DNA of 64,000 nt from Polaribacter sejongensis (GTDB lineage: Bacteria > Bacteroidota > Bacteroidia > Flavobacteriales > Flavobacteriaceae). Both the position numbers and the translations under genes were made by a program. Below the pieces are notes generated by a model, which saw only the letters and a list, made by a program, of their open reading frames with translations, had not been told where the DNA came from and made no database searches. The DNA lies in contig NZ_CP150667.1 of NCBI RefSeq assembly GCF_038024065.1, positions 4,099,501 to 4,163,500 on the forward strand, in the 5' to 3' direction. Positions 18,077-27,835 of the stretch are shown one piece after another (within the stretch, counting starts at the first letter, position 1; the number at the start of each line of letters is the position of its first letter).

Positions 18077-21000
18077 ATGAGAAAAAAACTATTTTTTGAT
18101 AATGGTTCTTATCTATCCTTAATACAACAATTTAGGGTAATCGGGCTATTACAAATTTGTTTAATCACCTTTCCAATGTTTGCCAACGCAAGTTCATTTG
18201 AAATTAGTGAAAACAATGTAAATGACGTAACGTTTCAGCAAAACATTACTGGAACAGTTTCAGACGAAAGCGGACCAATACCAGGAGTGAGTGTTCAGGT
18301 AAAAGGAAGTTCTAAAGGTACTGTAACCGATTTTGATGGTAATTATTCTTTATCAGTAGAGGATGCAAATGCTATTTTAATATTTTCTTACATAGGTTAT
18401 AAAACACAAGAAGTACCTGCAAATGGTAAGGCTACTTTAGATATAACTTTAGTTGCAGATGTGGCAAATTTAGATGAAGTAGTTATTGTTGGTTATACCT
18501 CTAAAAAACGAGGAGAATTAACAGGTTCTGTAAGTACTTTAAAAGCTGCAGATATAGAAAATACTTCTAATAGAGAGGTTGCTAAATCTCTTTCGGGTAA
18601 AGTAACGGGTGTAATTATATCAGATAGAGGTGGTTATCCTGGTTCAGATGGAGATGTTTCTTTATTGATTAGAGGACAATCTACATTAAACAACAACGCA
18701 CCTTTAATTTTAATTGATGGTGTACAAACTGGTATTGGTACATTTAATCAATTAGCACCACAAGACATTGCTAATTTAAGTGTTTTAAAAGATGGAGCAG
18801 CAGCTATTTATGGTAATAGAGCAGCAAATGGTGTAATTATAGTAACTACAAAAAGAGGAACGTCTGGTAAGCCAAAAGTAAAATTATCTACCTCTTATAG
18901 TGTTTCTTCATTTTCAGCATTTCCAGACTTAATGTCTTCAGAACAATATGCAATTTATGAAAATGAAATTGCAGAAAGAAAAGGATTAGCATTACCTAAT
19001 TCACAAGCAGATATAGATAAATATGCAGCAGGGAATGATCTGCTAAATTACCCAAATACAAACTGGGCAGATTTAACATTTGCAAAAACAGCTCCAGAAA
19101 CTAGAAATTCTATTTCTATTTCAGGTGGAAGTGAAAATGTAAAATATTTTGTAAGTGGAGATTTAATGAGTAGAGAAGGGATGTTTGCTTCTGGAGATTT
19201 AGATTTTAATCAGAGTCAATTGCGTTCTAATTTAGATATTAAATTAACAGACGATATCAAATTAAGTGTAGATGTATCAGGTCGTTTTTCAGAAAACAAC
19301 CAACCTGGTGTAAATGCAGGTTTTATTTACAAGCACATATATGCAAACTTACCTACAGAAGTAGGTGTGTATCCAAACGGTTTACCTGCTTGGGGAGGAG
19401 AAAATGGAGCAAATCCATTAGTTATGTCTAGCAATCAATCTGGTTTTACAAAACAAAATAATAACGATTTAAGAGGTCGTTTTGCCATCGATTGGAAATT
19501 AGATAAAATAACTAAAGGCTTAAGTTTTAATAGTTATGTAGGGGTTAGAAAAATGAATTACGATCAGAAGTCATTTTATACTCCATGGACAATCTATAAA
19601 CTAGACCAAACTAGTGGAGACTATAACCCAGAAACAGGTTTTTCTCAAGACGGACAACAAAATATATTAAGAGATACTTTTTGGAAATTTGAAGAAACGT
19701 TATTCAATGCTACTATTAGATATAGTACTACTATAAATGATGTACACTCTTTAAATGGTTTTATAGGATATGAGCAACAGACATCAGAAACCAATAGTTT
19801 TTTTGGACAGAGTGGTAATCTACCATCAACAGACCTTCCTTATTTATTTGCAGGAGATCCGAGCAATCAACTTACAAACGGATCTGCAAGTGAAGATGCT
19901 TCTTTAAGTTATCTAGGTTCTTTGTCTTATGATTATGATAAAAAATATTTTATAGACGCAACTTTACGTAGAGATGGTTCTAGTAGATTTAGTTCAGACA
20001 ATAGATTTGGTACTTTTTATAGTGTTGGAGGTTCTTGGGCTATAGGAAAAGAAAAATTTTTAGAAAATGTTTCTTGGTTAAACGCTCTTAATTTAAGAAG
20101 TAGTTATGCCGTAATGGGAAATGATAGAATAGGGGGGTTCCAATACTTATCTCAATATTCTTATGGAGGAGATTTTAGTAATAATAATACCAATGTAAGA
20201 CCAAATTATTATGCTTTTGGAGAAAATGGAGTAGTTGCAAATGGTTATAGAACTGGTGTTGCGCCAAACCCTAATGTAACTTGGGAAACTGCTATTATGA
20301 AAAACTTTGCCGTAACATTTCAAATGTTTGACAGCAGATTGTCTGGAGAAGTAAATTATTTTTATCAAAACAGAAAAGATATTTTAGTAGACAATGGTGG
20401 TGAAGTTCCAGAATTTACAGGAGTACAATTACCAGATGAAAATTTAGGACAAGTAGATAGTTATGGTGTAGAGGTTACTTTAGGTTGGGCAGATAAAATA
20501 GGAGAAGTAGGTTATAACCTAGGTTTTAATTTAACGCAAGCTAAAAATGAAGTAATTTATTTACCACAACCAGTAAACACTCCAGCTGCTTTAAGACAAG
20601 AAGGGATGCCAATTGGTTCTTATGTCGTAGCGCCAACAGCAGGAATTTTTAGAGATCAGGCACAAGTAGATGCAACTGCTGTTAAAAAAGCAGGAACGGT
20701 AGAAGGTGAACCAATTTATTTAGATACCAATGAAGATGGTAAAATAGATGATGGAGATTTTATTAGAATAAGTAGTTCTAACGTACCAGAAATACAATAC
20801 GGTATTACGGGTGGGGTAAATTATAAAGATTTTAGTTTAAGTTTTTTATTACAAGGACAGGCAAAAGCAAAAGCATTGGTGTTTTTCGACCAAGACGGAG
20901 GTAAACCTAGTCATGTTTTTAATGACAGATGGACGCCAGACAATAGAGATGCAAGATACCCAAGAGCTTTTGGTTTAAATGATGAATACAGTAGTATTCA

Positions 21001-21277
21001 AAACGGACAACCAGATAATTTTATTGGTGCAGATTTGTGGTTACATGATGCTTCTTTTTTAAGATTAAAAGAAGTGGAATTAGCATATACAATAACAAAA
21101 GAAAAAGCAAAGTTTGCAGACATTAGAGTCTTTGCAAGAGGTTTTAACCTGTTAACAATGTTTTCAGATATTGAAAAGTTAGGTTTAGATCCAGAAGCTG
21201 CTGGGTATAATAACTTTAGAGGATCTACATATCCTTCTTTAACGATGTACACAGTTGGTTTAAATTTTACTTTTTAA
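18077..21277 (+). CDS. susC: SusC-type TonB-dependent outer-membrane transporter 1
   Basis: 1066 residues. A long N-terminal signal region (to about residue 38) precedes a carboxypeptidase-D-regulatory domain (ITGTVSDESGPIPGVSVQVKG), the SusC signature around LDEVVIVGYTSKKRGELTGS, a plug with VIIVTTKRG, and a 22-strand-type barrel ending in GLNFTF. It imports oligosaccharides across the outer membrane with the SusD lid encoded 16 bp downstream. The specific glycan is not readable, but the context says sulfated galactan. It is preceded by a 256-bp gap with a terminator and operator site 3. Confidence 0.93.
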   Translation: MRKKLFFDNGSYLSLIQQFRVIGLLQICLITFPMFANASSFEISENNVNDVTFQQNITGTVSDESGPIPGVSVQVKGSSKGTVTDFDGNYSLSVEDANAILIFSYIGYKTQEVPANGKATLDITLVADVANLDEVVIVGYTSKKRGELTGSVSTLKAADIENTSNREVAKSLSGKVTGVIISDRGGYPGSDGDVSLLIRGQSTLNNNAPLILIDGVQTGIGTFNQLAPQDIANLSVLKDGAAAIYGNRAANGVIIVTTKRGTSGKPKVKLSTSYSVSSFSAFPDLMSSEQYAIYENEIAERKGLALPNSQADIDKYAAGNDLLNYPNTNWADLTFAKTAPETRNSISISGGSENVKYFVSGDLMSREGMFASGDLDFNQSQLRSNLDIKLTDDIKLSVDVSGRFSENNQPGVNAGFIYKHIYANLPTEVGVYPNGLPAWGGENGANPLVMSSNQSGFTKQNNNDLRGRFAIDWKLDKITKGLSFNSYVGVRKMNYDQKSFYTPWTIYKLDQTSGDYNPETGFSQDGQQNILRDTFWKFEETLFNATIRYSTTINDVHSLNGFIGYEQQTSETNSFFGQSGNLPSTDLPYLFAGDPSNQLTNGSASEDASLSYLGSLSYDYDKKYFIDATLRRDGSSRFSSDNRFGTFYSVGGSWAIGKEKFLENVSWLNALNLRSSYAVMGNDRIGGFQYLSQYSYGGDFSNNNTNVRPNYYAFGENGVVANGYRTGVAPNPNVTWETAIMKNFAVTFQMFDSRLSGEVNYFYQNRKDILVDNGGEVPEFTGVQLPDENLGQVDSYGVEVTLGWADKIGEVGYNLGFNLTQAKNEVIYLPQPVNTPAALRQEGMPIGSYVVAPTAGIFRDQAQVDATAVKKAGTVEGEPIYLDTNEDGKIDDGDFIRISSSNVPEIQYGITGGVNYKDFSLSFLLQGQAKAKALVFFDQDGGKPSHVFNDRWTPDNRDARYPRAFGLNDEYSSIQNGQPDNFIGADLWLHDASFLRLKEVELAYTITKEKAKFADIRVFARGFNLLTMFSDIEKLGLDPEAAGYNNFRGSTYPSLTMYTVGLNFTF

Positions 21278-21293
21278 TATAAAAATAGAAATA

Positions 21294-23024
21294 ATGAAAA
21301 AAATAAAATTAATATACTTATTTGCAGCAATCGGGTTTTTCTCAATGACGAGTTGTGAAGATGTTTTAGATACAGATTCTTTAGGTTCATACCCTAATGA
21401 TTTAATTTTTAGTGATCCGGCACAGTTAGAAAAGGTAGTGTATTCTGCTTATAATAGTACTGAAAGTTGGGGTTTAAATAAATCTATTTGGTGGGCGAGA
21501 AGGTTTAATGTTGAAGTGGGGTCTTTTGAAGCTAAATTTAATTTTAATGATTTAGATAGACTTAGAATTAGAGGAAATGGATGGACTGCTCTAAATCCAG
21601 GAGATTTTAATAATAAATGGAGAGACTATTTTTTGTTTATCAATGAAATTAATCAATTTTTAGACAATGTAGATGAAAGTGAAGCAATGAAAACAGATGC
21701 AGATCAGGTAAATATTTTAAAAGCTGAAATGCAATTTTTAAGAGCGAATCTTTATGCGAAGATGATTAAGATGTTTGGTAGCTTACCTATTTTTGATACG
21801 GCTTTTGGCTTAGGTTCAGAATTTAATCTGCCAAGAAATTCTTATGAAGAATGTGTTGCTTTTATTGTTAAGGAATTAGATGAAGCAGCAGCTGTTTTAC
21901 CTGTAACAAGACCGGCGTCAGAATTTGGTAGAGCTACAAAATTAGCAGCATTAGCAGTAAAGTCTCGTACTTTATTATTTGCAGCTAGTAAGTTACACGA
22001 TCCTGCTACATTGCCTAACGGTCCGTTTTACGACTATGCAAAAGCAACAAAATGGCAGGATGCAGCCGATGCAGCCAAAGCTGTAATTGACTTAGTTGGT
22101 GGTAGAGATTTAATTGCGACTCCAGATGCAGAAGCGTATCAAAAATTGTTTTTATCTGCAAACCAAGACATTCTTTTTGCTAGACCTTACGGAGAAACTT
22201 TATATGATTTTGGTTTAGATGTAAACTCATTACCAGATCAAACACAATCGCCAAGTGGTTATGGAGGATGGGGTTTATCGTCTCCAACACACAATTTTGC
22301 TTTAGAGTTTAATATGGCAGATGGTTCTACTACAAGTGGTGTTTCTTTTGATGCTGCAGATCCAAATGCAAATAGAGAAATGAGATATTATGCAGACTTA
22401 AATTATCAAGGAGCTACGTTTAGAGGTAGAACTGTAGATTATTCATTGTCAGATTCTATAGGGGTTGCACCTAATAGAGTACCAGCCTTTCCTCATGGAT
22501 TGGATTCTTCAGAAGGATTAGGGAATGTCCGTCATTCTTCAAAAACGGGATACAATATTAGGAAATTTCAAGATGAGAGTCTTGTGACAACAACAGATGT
22601 ATCTGCAGGTCGTCCTTATATATTATACCGTTTGGCAGAAGTGTACTTAAATTATGCAGAAGCACAAGCAGAATTAAACAATGATTCAGAAGCGAAAATT
22701 TACTTAAACAAAGTTTCTACACGAGCATTACAGCCTGAAATTACAGTAACGGGAGATGCACTAAAGGAAGCTATCAAAAGAGAAAGACGTATAGAACTAG
22801 CTTTTGAAGGTCATAATTTTTGGGATGAAAGAAGATGGATGAATCCTGATAATTTAGGTTTCGATATTAAAGGATTAAAATGGAAAAAGGAGGTTAGTGG
22901 AGTTTTAACGCATACAGAATATAGTGTTGTTACTAGACCTTGGTTTGATAAGCAATATTATTTACCAATTCCTAATCAAGAAATACAAAAAGCACCTGCA
23001 TTGCTTCAAAATGACGGGTATTAA
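21294..23024 (+). CDS. susD: SusD-type surface glycan-binding lipoprotein 1
   Basis: 576 residues, lipobox MTSC (about Cys21). It has SusD/RagB features: N-terminal helical repeats (LEKVVYSAYN, FLRANLYAKMIKMFGSLPIFD), a long loop-rich middle, and the C-terminal region YRLAEVYLNYAEAQAELNND ... RRIELAFEGHNFWDERRW. It should cap the SusC partner encoded 16 bp upstream and bind the oligosaccharide at the surface. Followed by a terminator. Confidence 0.93.
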   Translation: MKKIKLIYLFAAIGFFSMTSCEDVLDTDSLGSYPNDLIFSDPAQLEKVVYSAYNSTESWGLNKSIWWARRFNVEVGSFEAKFNFNDLDRLRIRGNGWTALNPGDFNNKWRDYFLFINEINQFLDNVDESEAMKTDADQVNILKAEMQFLRANLYAKMIKMFGSLPIFDTAFGLGSEFNLPRNSYEECVAFIVKELDEAAAVLPVTRPASEFGRATKLAALAVKSRTLLFAASKLHDPATLPNGPFYDYAKATKWQDAADAAKAVIDLVGGRDLIATPDAEAYQKLFLSANQDILFARPYGETLYDFGLDVNSLPDQTQSPSGYGGWGLSSPTHNFALEFNMADGSTTSGVSFDAADPNANREMRYYADLNYQGATFRGRTVDYSLSDSIGVAPNRVPAFPHGLDSSEGLGNVRHSSKTGYNIRKFQDESLVTTTDVSAGRPYILYRLAEVYLNYAEAQAELNNDSEAKIYLNKVSTRALQPEITVTGDALKEAIKRERRIELAFEGHNFWDERRWMNPDNLGFDIKGLKWKKEVSGVLTHTEYSVVTRPWFDKQYYLPIPNQEIQKAPALLQNDGY

Positions 23025-23070
23025 AACTTATTTTAGTGTAAGCTAGAATAATTTGAATTTGATTTGAGAA

Positions 23071-23103
23071 AATGCTGAAGATAACTCTTCAGCATTTTTA
23101 TTA
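23071..23103 (+). terminator. Rho-independent terminator
   Basis: AATGCTGAAGA and TCTTCAGCATT form a perfect stem, followed by TTTATTAT. It lies about 47 bp after susD 1 and separates it from the MFS operon. Confidence 0.85.
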
Positions 23104-23135
23104 TAAACAATTTTTTTATAAATAGAAACCCGTAA

Positions 23136-23200
23136 GGTAAAATAGGGTTAAGAGTTGGTAAATTTAATTAACAGCTTCTTTCTAAATTATACTTACTTTG
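23136..23200 (+). promoter_or_regulatory. Putative PUL operator and promoter, site 4 (MFS operon)
   Basis: GGTAAAATAG at 23136 and GGTAAATTT at 23157 are direct repeats 21 bp apart. TTACTTTG (5 of 6 of the -7 box, and the same octamer as at site 7) starts at 23193, 36 bp later. The start codon is at 23271. Confidence 0.65.
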
Positions 23201-23270
23201 TTTGCTAGCAATATTACTGTTTATAGTATCTTACTATTCAGGGAATAATTAACTAAACGAATTAACTAAT

Positions 23271-24836
23271 ATGAGCAATTTTAAAAAAAATGCCTTTTTA
23301 TATTCTACAATTGTAGCCTTAGGAGGTTTTGTATTTGGACTTGATGCGGCCCTAATATCAGGAGCCTTTAAATTTATCACAGCAGAGTTTAATTTAAATG
23401 AATGGCAAGTAGGGTCTTTAGGTTTTGGACCTGGAATTGGAGTTTTAATTGCATTGCCATTAGCAGCTTGGTCTAGTAATAAATACGGACGAAAAGCGAC
23501 CTTAAAAGTTATTGCAGCAATGTATTTAATATCTGCTTTAGGTTCTGCATTTGCACCTACTTTTATTACGTTGTTTTTAGCTCGTTTATTAGGTGGTTTG
23601 GCATTTAGCTCAATTACTTTAGCAGCAATGTATATTGGCGAAATTGCTCCAGCAGAAGGAAGAGGTAAGCTCGTTTCTATGACACAGATTAACATAGTTG
23701 TAGGTTTAACAGCTGCTTATTTTATTAACTATTGGTTACTGCAAGCAACTACTTCAGATGCAGAATGGGTTACAACTTTAGGACTTAAAGAATATACTTG
23801 GAGATGGATGTTAGGAATAGAGATTTTACCAGCTTTAATATGGTTTGGATTATTGTATATGGTTCCAAGAAGTCCTGCGTGGTTAATTTACCAAGGTAAA
23901 GAAGATGAAGCGAAACGTACTTTGTCTAAGGTAATTCCTGAAATTGAAATAGACGCTCACATTACAGAAATGAAAGTAAGTGTGGCAGAAAGTAATCAAG
24001 ATAGATCTGTTGGATCTCAAATGAAGGAGATTTTTAGTGAAAAAATGACTATTGTTACCATTATAGCTTTTACAATGGCAATTGTACAGCAATCTACAGG
24101 TATTAATGCTGTTTTAACGTATGCGCCAACAGTAATGGAGCAATTAGGTTTAGGGGAACAAGCAGCTTTTCAACAAGCAATTTGGATTGGATTGGTAAGT
24201 ATTGTTTTTACTGTTTTGTCATTGGTTTTAATTGATAAATTAGGAAGACGTCCAATGATGATTTGGGGCTTGGTTTGGGTAATTTTAAGTTTAGGTATTT
24301 GTGCGTATGGTTTTGGTTCGGCAAAATATGAGGTTACAAACAAAGCTATTTCAGAAATGGCTCATATTCCTAATATTAATAAGTTATCATCTCTAGTTGG
24401 GGAAACATATCCTACAGATATCGCGTTTAAAGAAGCCGTAAAAAGTGTAATGGGAGACGTTTCTGCAAGAGATAATTCTAGTGAGTTTTTACAGAAATCT
24501 GCAGTGTTAAATGCTACTTTAATTTTATTAGGTATTTTAAGTTTTATTGCAGCTTTCCATTTTTCTGTTGGTCCAATTATGTGGGTGTTACTTTCAGAGA
24601 TTTTTCCAATATCAGTAAGAGGAATTGCAATTCCGTTTTTTGCACTTTTATCTAGTACAATTAGTGCCTTAACACAATTTTTATTTCCATGGCAACTTGC
24701 TAATATGGGAGCCAGTACCATCTTCATGTTTTACGGAGCAATCGTTTTTGTCGGGTTATTAGTATTGTATAAATTCTTACCTGAAACAAAAGGGTTAACG
24801 ATTGAAGAAATTCAAGCGAAGCTTCAAAGGAAATAA
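23271..24836 (+). CDS. MFS sugar:proton symporter (sugar porter family)
   Basis: 521 residues with about 12 membrane segments. Sugar-porter signatures are present: KYGRKATLK after TM2, PRSPAWLI before the central loop, LGRRPMM, and the C-terminal FLPETKGLTIEEIQ. An extra hydrophilic stretch (about residues 355-405, EVTNKAISEMAHIP...SARDNSSEF) is inserted between later helices, as in several Bacteroidetes XylE/GalP-like proteins. It lies in the inner membrane and would bring a monosaccharide, such as galactose or anhydrogalactose, into the cytoplasm. It leads a five-gene unit with GH16, sulfatase, GH16 and GH127 (gaps of 18 to 44 bp). Confidence 0.92.
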   Translation: MSNFKKNAFLYSTIVALGGFVFGLDAALISGAFKFITAEFNLNEWQVGSLGFGPGIGVLIALPLAAWSSNKYGRKATLKVIAAMYLISALGSAFAPTFITLFLARLLGGLAFSSITLAAMYIGEIAPAEGRGKLVSMTQINIVVGLTAAYFINYWLLQATTSDAEWVTTLGLKEYTWRWMLGIEILPALIWFGLLYMVPRSPAWLIYQGKEDEAKRTLSKVIPEIEIDAHITEMKVSVAESNQDRSVGSQMKEIFSEKMTIVTIIAFTMAIVQQSTGINAVLTYAPTVMEQLGLGEQAAFQQAIWIGLVSIVFTVLSLVLIDKLGRRPMMIWGLVWVILSLGICAYGFGSAKYEVTNKAISEMAHIPNINKLSSLVGETYPTDIAFKEAVKSVMGDVSARDNSSEFLQKSAVLNATLILLGILSFIAAFHFSVGPIMWVLLSEIFPISVRGIAIPFFALLSSTISALTQFLFPWQLANMGASTIFMFYGAIVFVGLLVLYKFLPETKGLTIEEIQAKLQRK

Positions 24837-24870
24837 TAAAAAAGTAGGTTAACTAAAAACAAAATTATAC

Positions 24871-26364
24871 ATGAAATATCAAAAAATATATTTATCAGCT
24901 TTTCTTTTAGGGACATTCACTTTTCTAAGTGTTGGATGTGAATCACCTAAAAAATCAACAGAAACAAAAGAAACTACAGTTGTAACTCAAAGATTTTTAC
25001 CTTTTTCTGATCAAGAAAATAAAGGCGGATGGATTTTAAACGAAGAAATAAGTGATGAATTTGAAGGCACTGAAATTGATACTACAAAGTGGTTTGTAGA
25101 AGGACAAAATGGCGATTATTATATTTGGAAAGGTAGAGCTCCGTCTCAATACGCACCACATAACGTAGTTGTAGAAAACGGGAATTTAATCTTAAAAACA
25201 CAATGGGAACCAGATTATAACTTTGCTAAAGAAACTTATGCTGATGGCGCAAATAAAGATACGTATGGAATTCACGAAGGAAAACCTTTACCAGTTACAA
25301 CAGCAGCAATTGTTAGTAAAAAGAGATTTTTAAATGGGTATATGGAAATAAAATCGAAAGCGCCACATGCAGCAATGACAGCGGCATTTTGGGCTATTGG
25401 TTTTGAGCAAGAATTAGATATGTACGAGCAATTGGCAGTACCAAAAATAGCTAAAGAAGGTTCTATAGATAAGCATATGAATAGAACTGCAATTCATGAT
25501 TGGAGTCCACCGTCTACCAGACCAACAAAAGCTTTTGGTTTTGATGAAAAACTAAATTATGTAACATCAGAAGGGTTTCATGTATATGGCGTAGAATGGG
25601 GAGAAGATTATTTGAATATTTATAGAGATGGTAAATTTATTCATGGGTTTACTCAAGATGAATTAGGTACAGATTGGGTATTGAATAATCCGATGGAAAT
25701 TTGGGTAGATTCAGAAATTTTTAAATGGTTGGGTGTTCCTCATAAAGAAGAATTACCAGCAACTTTTGAAGCTGAATATGTAAGAGTTTGGCAAAAAGAA
25801 TCAGATAATTTATTGGCAAAAGACAGAGCTTTTTATGGTTTTGAAGGTCCTATTTTATTTGAAGAAAATCCAAAGCCATTAAAGATGGTTCCAGAAGATG
25901 CAACTGCAAATGAATATCAAAATTTTTGGCTTTTTAGTGAAGGGGCAGAAAGATATTTAAAAATTACAGAAGGACATTATGCAAGTGGTGTAGAAGCATT
26001 ACAGTTTTTTGGATATGGTAAAAATGATTCATTGAATGTAGAAAAAGTAATAGCAAAAACACCAGAAGGTTCTTTAAAACTTCCTGTAGGAGATTATAAT
26101 TTATCAATGAAGGTTTGGTTAGATCAAGGTAGAATTACAGATTCTATCCATGTTACTTTAATGAATCCAAAAATGGAACTAACTTTTTCTGGTTTAAAAA
26201 AACTAGAGAGAAAACAATGGGTTACGGTAGAAAAGAAAGTTTCAAGACAAGCAGCATCCGCAGTTAATGATGGAATGATTATAGAAATTAGAAAAGAAGA
26301 TTTACCTGCAACAAAAGCAGCTAAATTATACATAGACGATATTGAAATTAAAAAAGCTAATTAA
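24871..26364 (+). CDS. GH16 lipoprotein with C-terminal beta-sandwich module
   Basis: 497 residues, lipobox SVGC (Cys23). The GH16 domain spans about residues 43-312 with ELDMYE (Glu181, Asp183, Glu186), WKGRAPSQY, NGYMEIKSK and FHVYGVEWGEDYLNIYRDG. It is followed by about 180 residues (FYGFEGPILFEENPKPL ... KLYIDDIEIKK) that look like a carbohydrate-binding-type beta-sandwich, shared with the GH16 at 27836. Endo-acting galactanase on a membrane anchor; substrate subfamily unresolved. It sits between the MFS gene and a sulfatase in one operon. Confidence 0.9.
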   Translation: MKYQKIYLSAFLLGTFTFLSVGCESPKKSTETKETTVVTQRFLPFSDQENKGGWILNEEISDEFEGTEIDTTKWFVEGQNGDYYIWKGRAPSQYAPHNVVVENGNLILKTQWEPDYNFAKETYADGANKDTYGIHEGKPLPVTTAAIVSKKRFLNGYMEIKSKAPHAAMTAAFWAIGFEQELDMYEQLAVPKIAKEGSIDKHMNRTAIHDWSPPSTRPTKAFGFDEKLNYVTSEGFHVYGVEWGEDYLNIYRDGKFIHGFTQDELGTDWVLNNPMEIWVDSEIFKWLGVPHKEELPATFEAEYVRVWQKESDNLLAKDRAFYGFEGPILFEENPKPLKMVPEDATANEYQNFWLFSEGAERYLKITEGHYASGVEALQFFGYGKNDSLNVEKVIAKTPEGSLKLPVGDYNLSMKVWLDQGRITDSIHVTLMNPKMELTFSGLKKLERKQWVTVEKKVSRQAASAVNDGMIIEIRKEDLPATKAAKLYIDDIEIKKAN

Positions 26365-26401
26365 GAATCTATATTTTTAGATTCAACGAATTCAATTTAA
26401 G

Positions 26402-27817
26402 ATGAAAAAAAGTATTCTATTTATTTGTATGGCAATGGCAATGGCTAGTTGTGCTCAAAAAAAGCCAAACATTATTTTCTTGTTTTCTGATGATGCAGGG
26501 TATGCCGATTTTGGTTTTCAAGGAAGTGACGTAATGATAACACCTAATTTAGATAAGCTTTCTAAAGAAGGCGTAAAGTTTACGCAGGGTTATGTAACAG
26601 ATGCTACTTGTGGACCTTCTAGAGCAGGATTAATTACAGGGAAATATCAACAAAAATTTGGGTATGGAGAAATAAATGTCCCTGGTTATATGAGTGAAAA
26701 CTCAAAGTTTTTAGGAGATGATATGGGATTGCCTTTAGACCAAAAAACAATCGCAGATTATTTAAAAGAATTAGGATATACAAGTGCTGCCTACGGAAAA
26801 TGGCATTTAGGTAATGCAGATCGTTTTCATCCTTTAAAAAGAGGATTTGATGAGTTTTATGGTTTTAGAGGTGGTGCAAGAAGTTTTTTTCCAATCAAAA
26901 ATTTTAAAGGCATTCATCATGACAATAAAATGGAAAGAAATTTTGGTCATTTTGAAGAACCAAAAGGATATGCTACAGATGTTTTTGCCGACGAAGCAAT
27001 TTCTTTTATCGAAAGAAATAAAGACAAACCATTTTTTATCTATTTAGCCTTTAACGCAGTGCACACGCCTATGGAAGCTACTCCAGAAGATATGGCAAAG
27101 TTTCCTAATTTAAAAGGAAAGCGTCAACAAGTGGCAGCAATGACATTGGCATTAGATCGTGCTTCAGGTAAGGTTTTAGATAAGTTAAAAGAACTAGGTT
27201 TAGATGATAATACAATTATTGTTTTTTCTAATGATAATGGAGGCCCAACAGATAAAAATGCCTCTTTAAACCTGCCTTTAAGTGGAACAAAATCGAATCA
27301 TTTAGAAGGAGGATTAAGAGTTCCTTTTTTAATAAAATGGCCTAAAAAATTAAAATCAAATCAGGTGTATAATTACCCAGTAAGTACGTTTGATTTATTA
27401 CCAACATTTTATGCTGCTGGAGGTGGTGATGTTGCAGATTTAGATGCGGTAGATGGTGTAGATTTAATGCCTTTTATTAGTGGATCTGACAGTGCAAGAC
27501 CACACGAAGATTTATTTTGGAAAAAAGAAACGCGTGCTGTTTATAGACATAATGATTGGAAATTAATCCGTTTTGCAGATAGACCAGCAGAATTATATGA
27601 TGTTTCTAAAGATTTAACAGAGCAAAGAGATTTAGCTTCAGCAGAACCAGAACGTTTAAAAAGCATGTTTAAAAAGTTATTTGAATGGGAATTGACCCTA
27701 GAGCGTCCGATGTGGATGTTAAAACAAACTTTTGAAAAATATGACATTGATAGAATGGATCGTTATAGAACTCCGGAGTTGGTAAAAGAGGAAATGAAAA
27801 AATATAATAAAAACTAA
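26402..27817 (+). CDS. Family S1 sulfatase, lipoprotein
   Basis: 471 residues, lipobox MASC (Cys17). FGly motif CGPSR with Cys70 in [21 protein letters not shown]; metal Asp30/Asp31 in [46 protein letters not shown] and [12 protein letters not shown] are present. It differs from the AHPFCGPSR group and is probably a distinct subfamily. It lies between two GH16 genes in the MFS operon, so it likely acts on the same oligosaccharides. Positional specificity unknown. Confidence 0.9.
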   Translation: MKKSILFICMAMAMASCAQKKPNIIFLFSDDAGYADFGFQGSDVMITPNLDKLSKEGVKFTQGYVTDATCGPSRAGLITGKYQQKFGYGEINVPGYMSENSKFLGDDMGLPLDQKTIADYLKELGYTSAAYGKWHLGNADRFHPLKRGFDEFYGFRGGARSFFPIKNFKGIHHDNKMERNFGHFEEPKGYATDVFADEAISFIERNKDKPFFIYLAFNAVHTPMEATPEDMAKFPNLKGKRQQVAAMTLALDRASGKVLDKLKELGLDDNTIIVFSNDNGGPTDKNASLNLPLSGTKSNHLEGGLRVPFLIKWPKKLKSNQVYNYPVSTFDLLPTFYAAGGGDVADLDAVDGVDLMPFISGSDSARPHEDLFWKKETRAVYRHNDWKLIRFADRPAELYDVSKDLTEQRDLASAEPERLKSMFKKLFEWELTLERPMWMLKQTFEKYDIDRMDRYRTPELVKEEMKKYNKN

Positions 27818-27835
27818 ATACAAAAATATAATAGA

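Noticed and set aside
23249..23695. Minus-strand open frame of 148 codons over the MFS start
   Set aside because: Antisense shadow of the transporter; low-complexity Lys/Pro-rich translation without family features.
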